A program made the translations under genes and the position numbers. From contig CASFAV010000013.1 of the NCBI GenBank assembly GCA_949292905.1, forward strand, positions 110,882-174,881: a DNA stretch of 64,000 nt, read 5' to 3'. Source of the DNA: an uncultured Eubacteriales bacterium (lineage in GTDB: Bacteria; Bacillota; Clostridia; Christensenellales; DTU072). The notes below the pieces were generated by a model that saw nothing but the letters and a program-made list of their open reading frames with translations, did no database searches and was not told where the DNA came from. Below, in pieces: positions 39,101 to 45,070 of this stretch (the first letter of the stretch is position 1; every line of letters starts with the position of its first letter).

Positions 39101-40776
39101 GCGGGATTGTTGCCGTCGTAAACTTTGATGCTGTAGAGATTGGGCTCGAACAACGCCGTAACGTCGAGATCGGACGTGACGACGTCGAAATCCTTATTCC
39201 AGCCCGTGAACTTGTAACCGTTGCGCACGGGCGTTTCGGCGGGAGCCTCCGCCGCGCCGAGATATTCGACGTCGCGCTCCGCGAGCACGGTGTGCTCGTG
39301 GTCGTAGAAAGTAACCTTATATGTATTGACCGAATAATAAGCGGACACGTTGTGGTCCTGCGTAACGTTGTTGAGCGCCGCGTCGGCTACATCCCAGTGG
39401 CCGGTATGTCCCGCTTTGGCGGGAGCCGCGGGTCTCACGACCGCGCTGCCGTAACGCACGCTGTACTTAAGATAAACGCCGTATCTGACGCCGCCTATCT
39501 CCACGAATTCCGTCAGAGGCTCGTCAAGGACGATATCCTCCGCAACGAGGAAACTGACCGTATAAAGCCGCACCCATTTGGCGTACAGCGTCGTATCGGC
39601 TTCCACTCTCGAATTGTTGAAGTCCCACGCGGTGGTGCAGGAAGGCTGACGGTACCAGCCGTCGAATTCGTAGCCCTCTCTCTCGGGAGCCGCCGCGGGA
39701 GCGGACACTATTGTGTCGTATGTGATGTCCTCTGCGACGTAATATACTGTCGAGCCGCTATCCGGAGTGTAGTTCAAATCGAAAGCAACGTCGTACTTGT
39801 CGGTGGCGTAGACGGCGATTATCTCGAGATCGCTCTTCACGCTGTCGAAAGTCTGATCCCAACCGACGAAATGAGTGTGATTGTCGGGAAGCTCTTTCGG
39901 AACTTCGAGAGCGGCTATCTGTTCGGCATACTCGGCGGCGAAATCACAGCCGTAAGGTATGTCCTCGAACGACCTTAACAGAATAAGTCCGGAAACGTTC
40001 GGCAAATTATAATAAAAACTGACCGTGAAAGTCTGCACGGTGTATATCGCGTTGACGGTTATGTCCGTACGGATATTGGTGAAAGTCGCGCGGTCCCATG
40101 TCCCCGACATGCCTTCCACCGGCGGCACCACGGGAACGTCGGTAAGCGTGGCGCCCTCCTTGACGCTCTTGACTATGGGCTCGGAGCCTTCGACAAGGAA
40201 AGTTATGTAATAAAGTTTCGACCACTTCGCGTACAGCGTCGTGTCCGAGGTAATTATTTCGGTGGAGAAATTGAATTGGTTGTTGAAGGTGGCTTCTTTG
40301 TACCAGCCGTCGAAAGCGTAACCCTCTCTCGTGGGCGAAGTCGGAGCGGCTACCTTGCCGTATTCGGGTACGGAAGCGCTCTCGACTTTACTGCCGTAGC
40401 CCGTGTCGAAAGTGACGGTGTAACGCCTCGTCGCCGCGTCGGCGGCTTTGACGTCGACGGTGAAAGACGTCGTCTGTCCTTTGTATTCGATTATGACGGC
40501 GAGATCTTCCTGCTCTCTCGAGGTGCTGAAATTGAGTATCCTGAGATCGTCTCTCACGTCGGTGGCGAATACTATATATTCCCTGCCGTCCGAACGTGTG
40601 ACGTTGAGTTTGATGCCGGTGATGTCGAGATCTTCGCCGATGAGGTATTCGGTCTTGTATTCGCTGTCTTCGGTGATGGCTATACCGACGACTTCGACAG
40701 CCACGCAGGAAGCGAGCGTTATCGCAGTCAGGACCAATAAAACAAGCAAAACCGAAACAATTTTTTTCTTAGCCAT
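30196..40776 (-). CDS. giant surface lipoprotein with InlB-type and BspA-type repeats
   Basis: About 3,526 residues. Signal peptide and lipobox (ITLASC near residue 25) are followed by a bacterial Ig-like domain (about 30-115). About twelve InlB B-repeats follow (about 115-1090), with signatures such as EGYAFDGWYKEATF and TLYAKW. From about 1100 to 3480 comes a long run of BspA-type leucine-rich repeats (LRR_5) of the form I-P-x-x-V-x-x-I-x-x-x-A-F. In the last third these group into units of about 105 residues, each with AF-x-GT-x-W, VNG-x-L-x-x-Y-x-G and IP-x-x-V. There is no LPxTG anchor. Such proteins usually bind host or mucin ligands or neighbouring cells. The second ATG is six bases from AGAGG and was preferred over 40779. 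No frameshift or internal stop was seen across 10.6 kb. Confidence 0.92.
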   Translation of the reverse strand: MAKKKIVSVLLVLLVLTAITLASCVAVEVVGIAITEDSEYKTEYLIGEDLDITGIKLNVTRSDGREYIVFATDVRDDLRILNFSTSREQEDLAVIIEYKGQTTSFTVDVKAADAATRRYTVTFDTGYGSKVESASVPEYGKVAAPTSPTREGYAFDGWYKEATFNNQFNFSTEIITSDTTLYAKWSKLYYITFLVEGSEPIVKSVKEGATLTDVPVVPPVEGMSGTWDRATFTNIRTDITVNAIYTVQTFTVSFYYNLPNVSGLILLRSFEDIPYGCDFAAEYAEQIAALEVPKELPDNHTHFVGWDQTFDSVKSDLEIIAVYATDKYDVAFDLNYTPDSGSTVYYVAEDITYDTIVSAPAAAPEREGYEFDGWYRQPSCTTAWDFNNSRVEADTTLYAKWVRLYTVSFLVAEDIVLDEPLTEFVEIGGVRYGVYLKYSVRYGSAVVRPAAPAKAGHTGHWDVADAALNNVTQDHNVSAYYSVNTYKVTFYDHEHTVLAERDVEYLGAAEAPAETPVRNGYKFTGWNKDFDVVTSDLDVTALFEPNLYSIKVYDGNNPADPNANRIVDNVAFDSLIVLETPVYAGYKFAGWYTDNAFVNEWKINEQPLDRYEIRDGVVLTLYAKWIRLYVVNFYDEAGTISVASFEVESGLAFDESSAPALEEKTGHTAAWHLYEAGAVSEEAYVWSTPVTSDVDLIPKYTPIEYTVRFYFPDSLYATRTVPYGGKVKDIPEPTYQDGRTFVRWLVDVKELVVDRDYDIRSEYTVAEYDAVWMNGAGERITVTKVKHGSSAVFPSSQYELPSKTGYTFVSWQAQSGKDMYNVTGDITLDPVFVKNSYSVRFRNPLTNEVYYQNVYGGTGTTAEQILEYYTFISLDTIVDVPSEVGKDFLGWYATRGNEKVLLGYSSADGAARWSLYSASEAEGETTLTGTLIVTEENYYYTEVPNVEYYLVNDLWRDEVDALVEIDGVWHRVRDESSEPVTIGSGTLTFAGGLFYAVENDVAFESEFAASVYEFVYHTGLEGEDGAETVLTEYYTHGSVVSAPVLEEKEGSVFIGWYTEENFVNVYVFGAPATAGATLYARWEAQTLSEGVAYKLNGDGTAYIACGVDENDIPDDGIFVVANYYMNKPVTSVDANAFTGEARMRGIVLPATLVSIGPNAFMNAVNLVSVEIPENVKTIPDNCFNGCVSLVSVVFPDNSALVSIGAGAFRNCVMLNSAMTESAGASLPETLTSIGASAFNGCASFTEIVIPSGVTDIGDNAFYACSALRYAVFERATPCNIGANVFTRNGNDYNAFRIYVPDVQTYTAQSVSENWKALASKLYSSVNIDDSGEWTFVTGAGNAVLQQYIGDETVVTVPSSIMVKGAAVKVTGLADNVFGSTVTEVALPAGVSISADTFLSATSLAAIALESAGVTVSPEYLAKAYSESATLKTLILRDSSLTLAELFAGSAPVNLKNLVLEFNGDMTPSAYANNQYITYVRIGEFVTNVSANAFSGDTALQTVFFAGSLCDEIGDNAFNGCISLTSFRYLSEDNEGLPAAISDVGSDAFTGTPWISAHSDEFVIVGNGILYKYNGSASIITIPREVKTIAPYAFYANSHIAVVLAEDGSALSTIGEYAFAECASLEAVVIPSLVTLIMENAFYNDAKLATVVALPGTAPEVRSNAFTSTDILTVYSVGAYYNWIAGVGNVQVSNIVTDAEAGFVYSSADVSAGGGLLIIKAIDDSGKTVIPSQIGNSNVNQIADYALLRSTTELTADSALKPVGATDGGKVFAGVTKLTSLTIYYKGGAGGSVGIAASLKSLIDKNSLLSEIRLDGNASVAELFGSEGALPANIVSVILTGFTAGADNVIADNFLYNCEHVENIYIETENTLVKLEETNEADNVLTATVGANAFRGTAWMDNYSGDFITVLGGNLIDYKGFGAVADIPEGVERINGGAFATATDITVVYVPASVKNIGDRAFYGAVNVVKVFMRGTEAPALGSLAFGSESEIFIPAGYESAYAASAWANYNKTSVDYAYIVDYVREIGENLFEQIIFDGNGGKLLLYRQYNEVYDADGELIGVTDRTEITVRNTVNVDGSERVVATIGANAFVHTVTSVGVSLKSTLTENAFANIISLDKLICYDVAGEPKQAVTLWRIITDKGVREIEYDGSVTLDELLGTTDEAYARPATLTAITISDGVTETVSGLLAGWDGITDISFPESIEKVGPNSLENTAWYSEYNSNAVILGGGVLYKYKGTDSIVVIPASVRIINTGAFSTLAWNENIGDWDTSSTLKVSRIRFESGSAATTILDYAFAGCGMLNSITLPSTMKYIADNAFDGTQFTVVNDMLLVRGDTGGATLVKYYGTAATVELPSEVKVISASAFEGNAYITTITYSASGSLLTTICDNAFFGCANLANVILPASLSSVGRGAFHNTRWLADLINDGTKDATIQSVLYQKIVGSSNSTYTVSASVKSVTPGALEAVSFEIDGVICSVDPQIGTVELAPGAYISSEELYSLLSTKGVYKFVSDGSRTLSALIGGREPLNNITELGFRPETTEIAENYAYGWSNVTVVDTVSSNVKKIGAGAFVGTAWYESKNDEFVINGGILIKYNGDGGSVTVGAPGTTFIRGFTADAFRGNTAITEIIFGEHAADITEIPAEAFLGCTSLVNVVLPENISVYGENAFAGTPWLTDTAADVNGYVVIDGALIAYTGESDEVVIPQGTEYIYPYVFRNNENIVSVTFDRYSLVSEIEANTFLNCVNLVSVTLSESVLYVDRTAFTNTAWLNSNDILYYVDSYNGIKRAVLYVGAGGVVRIPSDVTEIAPDAFRGVTTITGVVFTENTKITEIPAGAFEGCTSLATVTLVGAIKTIGDNAFAGTPYLSALTGEFVVVNGKLVRYGGTATEVILPASVASIDPAAFAGNSNIISVDMSATYVTFIPAGAFLDCSSLVSVTLPSSVTYVGENAFAGTALTSAFEASEESYLTLASGDKLLLVAVKDTITDVTVPEGVEYLPAYLFGGNANIVSVTFSAPVTAEAGAFVGCKMLSTVNGIEFLTAEGDVFSGTRYAIQAATGGFIVINGVLSSYTGDGGDIVIPAGVEIVKAGVFTGNASITSVSFENIDRDVTIEAEAFRNCVNLVSVTFSSEYDVESVGYRAFYNTYWAKNYPNDLLVVNSRAVAYLTEGTAVRITSDITEIAPGVFAGNKNIVSLVFDTRTETITIPEGAFMNCTSLNSITFPGSNIVIEKDAFYGTSWYTRQSSAYITVNGMLIAYKGNSPDIVIPANVTHIYDYVFGGNDNIVSLSFASSIRLTSLYGAAFADCGSLTTVTLPASLNYLELTAFEGTPWLSAQGDMIIVGTKLLAYRGAGGSVVIPTSVQSIGEKVFTGNTAITSVSFASGSYVTSIPAEAFTGCTALTSVSFPEGILNVGQNAFKGTPWYDNLREGVELKDGAYILNGRLLFYKGDATSYTVPAEVIAIADNAFSGTTVKGVIVTSNDPGALDPGSGLDGMNIYVPADSLLAYRNHTYWLRYALKLQASAAQGA
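30280..37480 (-). repeat. BspA-type (LRR_5) repeat region inside the giant lipoprotein
   Basis: Protein-level tandem repeats of about 22-25 residues. Across about 30280-33150 they are organised into higher-order units of about 105 residues that end in AF-x-GTPW. Unit boundaries were judged by eye. Confidence 0.8.
37500..40430 (-). repeat. InlB B-repeat (Flg_new-like) region inside the giant lipoprotein
   Basis: About twelve degenerate repeats of 60-90 residues, recognised by the Y-x-V-x-F start, GY-x-F-x-GW middle and L-x-AKW end. One long unit (near 37560-38200) has an insertion. Confidence 0.8.
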
Positions 40777-40825
40777 CATATACCTCTGGAGCGCGTGACG
40801 CGCCGGCGCATATTTATATATAATA

Positions 40826-40853
40826 ATTATAACAAAGAGCGCGGAAATTGCAA
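40826..40853 (-). promoter_or_regulatory. sigma-A promoter of the giant lipoprotein gene
   Basis: Minus strand: -35 TTGCAA (40848-40853), 16-base spacer, -10 TATAAT (40826-40831). The leader is about 45 bases long and includes a G+C-rich GCGCCGGCGC stretch. Confidence 0.75.
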
Positions 40854-40965
40854 CCGCTTTCCGAATTTTTTACCCTTAATTTATTATTATATAAGCGGCG
40901 CACGCGCCGTATGCGCCCGCCGCGCGCCGAAATCATAAATTTAGGCCGATAATCCTTCGTTTCGC

Positions 40966-40994
40966 TTGTCAATCGCCGCGGATTTTGGTAATAT
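40966..40994 (+). promoter_or_regulatory. sigma-A promoter abutting the GNAT gene
   Basis: Plus strand: -35 TTGTCA (40966-40971), 17-base spacer, -10 TAATAT (40989-40994). The expected transcription start (41001-41002) coincides with the ATG at 41002. The stretch 40854-40965 between the divergent promoters holds a CGGCGC-AC-GCGCCG hairpin (40896-40909) and nothing else that I recognise. Confidence 0.7.
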
Positions 40995-41001
40995 ATATGC
41001 T

Positions 41002-41991
41002 ATGTACGTGCAGTCTTTGAAAAATCTGCATAAAACCTGCTTCGGCGACGGAGACGCATATACCGATTTCTTTTTTTCGGAGCGCTATCCCTCCGCAAAA
41101 AGCTACGTTACCGAACTCGACGGACGTCCGGTAAGCGTCGTTTACGCGCGCTTTTTCGAGCTGAACATACTGGGCAGAAAGCTCGAAGTCCCCTTCTTCA
41201 CCGGTATCGCTACGGATCCCGCTTACAGAGGACGGCATCTCGCCAAGGAGCTCATAGCGAAAGCCTGCGACGACCTCGCCGCAGAAGGATATCCTTTCGT
41301 GCTCCTGCACCCTTTCAATCACGATTTTTACCGCAAAATGGGCTTCGGCACGGCTAACCGCATGTCGCGCTTTTCGCCCGCGCCGTACGTGTCGCCCGCG
41401 CAAGGCGAACGCTCCGCGCGCCCCATTACGGCAGACGACGCGGAAGCGGCGTATAAGCTTTATTCGGAGTATTGCGCAAGCGTCCCCGCAGCCCGCATAC
41501 GCTCCCCGGAAGAGTTTTCCAAAGCCTTCGGACAGTTGTTGTCTGACGGCGGTTCGGGCTACCTTATCTTACATAACGGTATCCCCAAAGCATATTATTT
41601 GATAGAAGAAGACGAGGTCACGGAAGCTGTCGCGGCAACGCCGGACGCCTTCGACGGAGTGGCGGAATGTTTCAACGCGAAACTAGCGCTGCACGATTCG
41701 AACGGCGACGCTTATTCCATGGCTAAAGTCCTTGACCTACGCAATTTGTTCCTACTCCTCCCCTTGAGGGGAGTTACTGTAAACGCGCGCTTCGGATACG
41801 GCGGTAAGACGTATGAAATAAATATCGATAAAGGCGATCTCGTGTCGCTCGAAGAGGTAGCCGGCGACGGATACGAAGTCGGCGCTTCGGAGCTTATCGA
41901 AATCGCTCTGGGAGGCGGTATCCGACTGAGGGAAAATCCCCTGTCGGAAGTTTTCCCGGAATACAATCTCGTAATGTTCGAGAAATACTGA
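41002..41991 (+). CDS. GNAT-family N-acetyltransferase (Eis-like)
   Basis: 329 residues. The acetyl-CoA binding motif A is FTGIATDPAYRGRHLAKELI, followed by the core segment HPFNHDFYRKMGFG. A second GNAT-like region and a C-terminal SCP-like part (NIDKGDLVSLEEV) resemble the long Eis family of lysine/aminoglycoside acetyltransferases; the real acceptor is unknown. The ATG at 41002 was chosen because the only longer in-frame start (TTG 40966) is the -35 box. No Shine-Dalgarno is present and the ATG sits at the predicted transcript end, so translation may be leaderless. It is followed 16 bases later by a phosphatase gene. Confidence 0.85.
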   Translation: MYVQSLKNLHKTCFGDGDAYTDFFFSERYPSAKSYVTELDGRPVSVVYARFFELNILGRKLEVPFFTGIATDPAYRGRHLAKELIAKACDDLAAEGYPFVLLHPFNHDFYRKMGFGTANRMSRFSPAPYVSPAQGERSARPITADDAEAAYKLYSEYCASVPAARIRSPEEFSKAFGQLLSDGGSGYLILHNGIPKAYYLIEEDEVTEAVAATPDAFDGVAECFNAKLALHDSNGDAYSMAKVLDLRNLFLLLPLRGVTVNARFGYGGKTYEINIDKGDLVSLEEVAGDGYEVGASELIEIALGGGIRLRENPLSEVFPEYNLVMFEKY

Positions 41992-42007
41992 CACAAGGAG
42001 CAAACCG

Positions 42008-43219
42008 ATGAAACAAGTCGATCAGAAAAAACAAAAGAGAGTATTATGGATAACGGTAGCCGTTATACTCTGCGTGTGCGTCGTCGCGAGCGCGATACTG
42101 TTTTCGATATATTACGTCGATTCCAGCGTCAAGCCGCAGGTAGACGACAACGCCAAAAACGTCATCCTTCTCATAGGCGACGGAATGGGCGAAGAGCACA
42201 TCAAAGCGGGCGAGCTTTCCGAAGATTCCCTGCTCACGATGCAGAAATTCCCCATTCAGGGCGAAGTCGTGACGCGTTCGCTGACTCCTCCTTTCACCGA
42301 TTCCGCGGCAGCCGCCACGGCGATGGCAACGGGATACAAGACCTACAACAGCCGCATAAGCTATAAGGACGGCAACAACCTCACCACCATAGCCGAAGAG
42401 GCTATCGCTGCGGACAAAAAAGTCGGTATAATCGCCACCAAAAGCATAACCGACGCCACTCCCGCGGCATTCCTCGCTCACGCGAAAACGCGCGATATGT
42501 CCGACGAGATAGCCGTACAGATGCTCAATAGCGGCGTAGACGTGCTCTTCGGTCTCAACGACGATTCCATGCGTGCGCTTGCCTCGCAGATACCTACCGC
42601 GACGCGCGATTATTGTACGAGTTTCGAGGAAATAGCCGCCTCTTCCGCCGAGCAGATCGTAGGACTTTTCGACGAAGCGATACCCACGATCGGAGCCTAT
42701 AAGCTCTCCTATCTCACGGAAAAAGCGCTCGACGTGCTCTCCGAAGACAACGACAACGGATTCTTCCTCATGGTCGAAGGCTCGAAGATCGATTCTTACA
42801 GCCACGACAACGATATGCAAGGAATGTTGCGTGAATTGAAAGCTTTCGACGAGGCTGTTTCCGCCGCGAAAAGCTGGGCGTCCAAGCACGGCGACACCGC
42901 GGTCATAGTGGTGGCGGATCACGAGACGGGCAATCTTACGATACCCGACGGCGCTACGCTGGAAGACATCAGCGATTACGAAAAGAGCGATAACTGGTTC
43001 AAATCCACTACGCACACCAACTCCAACGTCAGATATTTCATTTACAACGTGGGGACCGAGCCCGTATACGGCGAAGTGGCTACGGGCGAATTCGACGGAC
43101 AGGGCAACCAGATCTACGTCGACGCCATCACTTCCTACAAAGAGGAACCGCTCAGAGATTTCCCGGAGAAGATAGACAACACCGATATCTACCGGCTCAT
43201 CAAACAGCTTTTGTTCTGA
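42008..43219 (+). CDS. membrane-anchored alkaline phosphatase
   Basis: 403 residues. An N-terminal membrane helix (about 12-35) after a Lys-rich start anchors the enzyme outside the cell. The alkaline phosphatase superfamily signature is complete: metal Asp in ILLIGDGMGEEH, nucleophilic Ser in FTDSAAAATAMATG, metal ligands in MVEGSKIDSYSHDND, and His in VVADHETGNLTIP. It probably frees phosphate from organic esters in the medium. AAGGAG lies upstream at good spacing, and the gene is 16 bases from the acetyltransferase, so the two probably share a promoter. Confidence 0.92.
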   Translation: MKQVDQKKQKRVLWITVAVILCVCVVASAILFSIYYVDSSVKPQVDDNAKNVILLIGDGMGEEHIKAGELSEDSLLTMQKFPIQGEVVTRSLTPPFTDSAAAATAMATGYKTYNSRISYKDGNNLTTIAEEAIAADKKVGIIATKSITDATPAAFLAHAKTRDMSDEIAVQMLNSGVDVLFGLNDDSMRALASQIPTATRDYCTSFEEIAASSAEQIVGLFDEAIPTIGAYKLSYLTEKALDVLSEDNDNGFFLMVEGSKIDSYSHDNDMQGMLRELKAFDEAVSAAKSWASKHGDTAVIVVADHETGNLTIPDGATLEDISDYEKSDNWFKSTTHTNSNVRYFIYNVGTEPVYGEVATGEFDGQGNQIYVDAITSYKEEPLRDFPEKIDNTDIYRLIKQLLF

Positions 43220-43280
43220 GGGCGCAAATTCCAGATAAAATAACGAAAACTTTGAAGAATAACTAGGAAAGGTCAATAAT

Positions 43281-44954
43281 ATGGAAAAATTGATGAATAT
43301 CACGGTAGGCGAGATGCTGAACAACATAGCGAAAAAGTACCCTACCAAACTGGCAGTAAAATATATTGAAGTCAACTACACCCGCACCTATTACGAATTC
43401 AATAAAGAAGTGGACAAATACGCCAAGGGTCTGCTCGGAATGGGCATACGCAAAGGCGATCACGTAGCCGTATGGGCGACAAACTATCCCGAATGGCTGA
43501 TACTGTTTTTCGCTACGGCGCGTATCGGCGCGGTACTCGTAACGGTAAACACCAACTACAAAGAAGCGGAACTCGAATACCTTTTGTCCAACTCGGACAG
43601 CAAGGCGTTGTTCATCTGCGACGGCATCAAGGATATCGACTGCGAGAAGATAATCTACTCGGTATGTCCCGAACTCAAAAAGTGCAAGCCGGGCGAGCTG
43701 AATAACGAAAGACTGCCCTTCCTGAAATACGTCGTTTCCTTCGACAACTGGTACGAGGGAATGTATAACTGGTCTCAGATCCCCTATTTCGGCGTATTGG
43801 TGAGCAACGAGGAATACAACGCGGTCAAACATTCGCTCGATCCCGACGACGTGGTCAACATGCAGTACACCTCGGGCACCACGGGTTTCCCTAAAGGCGT
43901 CATGCTCACGCACAACAACATCGTCAACAACGGCATGGCTATCGGCGACTGCATGAAATTCACGACGAAAGACAAGCTCTGCATCCCCGTACCCTTCTTC
44001 CATTGCTTCGGAATGGTGCTCGCGATAATGGCGTCGGTGACTCACGGCGCGGCGATGGTACCGCTTCTGTGGTACACGCCCATGAAGGTCATGCACGCCG
44101 TCGAATACGAAAAATGCACCGCGGTACACGGCGTTCCCACGATGTATATAAGAATGCTCGAACACCGCGATTTCTCGCGTTACGATTTCTCCTCGCTCCG
44201 CACCGGCATAATGGCGGGTTCCCCCTGCCCCGTTAAGGTGATGCAGGACGTTATCGATAAGATGAACATGAAAGAGATAACGATCACTTACGGGCAGACC
44301 GAAGCGAGCCCCGCCTGCACGATGACGACGGTGGACGACAGCATCGAGAAGCGCGTGGCTACCGTAGGCAAAGAGCTTCCGTTCATGGAAACCAAGATCG
44401 TCGATCCCGAAACGGGAGAAGATCTCCCCAACGGTCAACCCGGAGAATTCGTGGTACGCGGCTACAACGTGATGAAAGGCTATTACAAGATGCCCGAAGC
44501 TACCGCCGCCGCCATCGACAAGGACGGATGGCTCCATACCGGCGACCTCGCCATCAAGGACGACGACGGCTACTACCGTATCACGGGACGTATCAAGGAC
44601 ATGATCATCCGCGGCGGCGAAAACATCTTCCCGAAAGAGATCGAGGACTTCATCTACACTCATCCCGACGTGGTGGACGTGCAGATCGTCGCGGTACCTT
44701 CGGAAAAATACGGCGAAGAAGCCTATGCGTTCGTTATCAAACGCGAAGGAAGCAAGGTCACCCCGAAGGACATACAGGCGTACGTCGCCAACAACATGGC
44801 TCGCCACAAGGTGCCCTCCTACGTCGAATTCATCGACAAAATGCCCATGACCGCGAGCGGCAAGATACAGAAATTCGTGCTCCGCGATATGGCAAAAGCG
44901 CATCTTAACGTAAAGGGAGACGATTTCGTCTACGTGGACGGAGAGCAACATTAA
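43281..44954 (+). CDS. acyl-CoA synthetase (AMP-forming)
   Basis: 557 residues of the ANL superfamily, which activates a carboxylic acid with ATP and then loads it on CoA. The phosphate loop is YTSGTTGFPKGVMLTH, the A5 motif is ITYGQTEASP, the A7 hinge is WLHTGDLAIKDDDGY, A8 is GRIKDMIIRGGENIFPKEIE, and the catalytic Lys is in MTASGKIQKF. Overall it is closest in character to medium- or long-chain fatty acid:CoA ligases. Chain length cannot be read by eye. An AGGAAAGG ribosome site lies upstream. It is 61 bases after the phosphatase gene and is followed by a two-way terminator. Confidence 0.93.
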   Translation: MEKLMNITVGEMLNNIAKKYPTKLAVKYIEVNYTRTYYEFNKEVDKYAKGLLGMGIRKGDHVAVWATNYPEWLILFFATARIGAVLVTVNTNYKEAELEYLLSNSDSKALFICDGIKDIDCEKIIYSVCPELKKCKPGELNNERLPFLKYVVSFDNWYEGMYNWSQIPYFGVLVSNEEYNAVKHSLDPDDVVNMQYTSGTTGFPKGVMLTHNNIVNNGMAIGDCMKFTTKDKLCIPVPFFHCFGMVLAIMASVTHGAAMVPLLWYTPMKVMHAVEYEKCTAVHGVPTMYIRMLEHRDFSRYDFSSLRTGIMAGSPCPVKVMQDVIDKMNMKEITITYGQTEASPACTMTTVDDSIEKRVATVGKELPFMETKIVDPETGEDLPNGQPGEFVVRGYNVMKGYYKMPEATAAAIDKDGWLHTGDLAIKDDDGYYRITGRIKDMIIRGGENIFPKEIEDFIYTHPDVVDVQIVAVPSEKYGEEAYAFVIKREGSKVTPKDIQAYVANNMARHKVPSYVEFIDKMPMTASGKIQKFVLRDMAKAHLNVKGDDFVYVDGEQH

Positions 44955-44964
44955 TATCGCTCAA

Positions 44965-44992
44965 GGTAACCGTTTCGAATGTTCCGGTTACC
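44965..44992. repeat. inverted repeat after acyl-CoA synthetase
   Basis: GGTAACCG / CGGTTACC (44965-44972 and 44985-44992), 12-base loop. No T run follows on either strand. It lies just before the bidirectional terminator. Confidence 0.5.
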
Positions 44993-45013
44993 CGAAAAAA
45001 AGAAAAACACACT

Positions 45014-45049
45014 CAAAAAAGCGTTCCTCAAGGAACGCTTTTTCTTTTT
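45014..45049. terminator. bidirectional intrinsic terminator
   Basis: Stem GCGTTCC / GGAACGC (45021-45027 and 45032-45038), flanked by A6 on the left and T5 C T5 on the right. It serves both the plus-strand acyl-CoA synthetase and the minus-strand glycogen operon. Confidence 0.92.
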
Positions 45050-45070
45050 CCGTAACATCGGAAGATGGGT

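Noticed and set aside
38416..39978. 520-codon open frame antisense to the InlB-type repeats
   Set aside because: It is a shadow of the repeat-coding strand and has no credible protein features.
43263..44951. 562-codon open frame antisense to the acyl-CoA synthetase
   Set aside because: The plus-strand gene has all ANL motifs. The antisense frame is a codon-bias mirror, rich in His, Val and Arg, with no recognisable domain.
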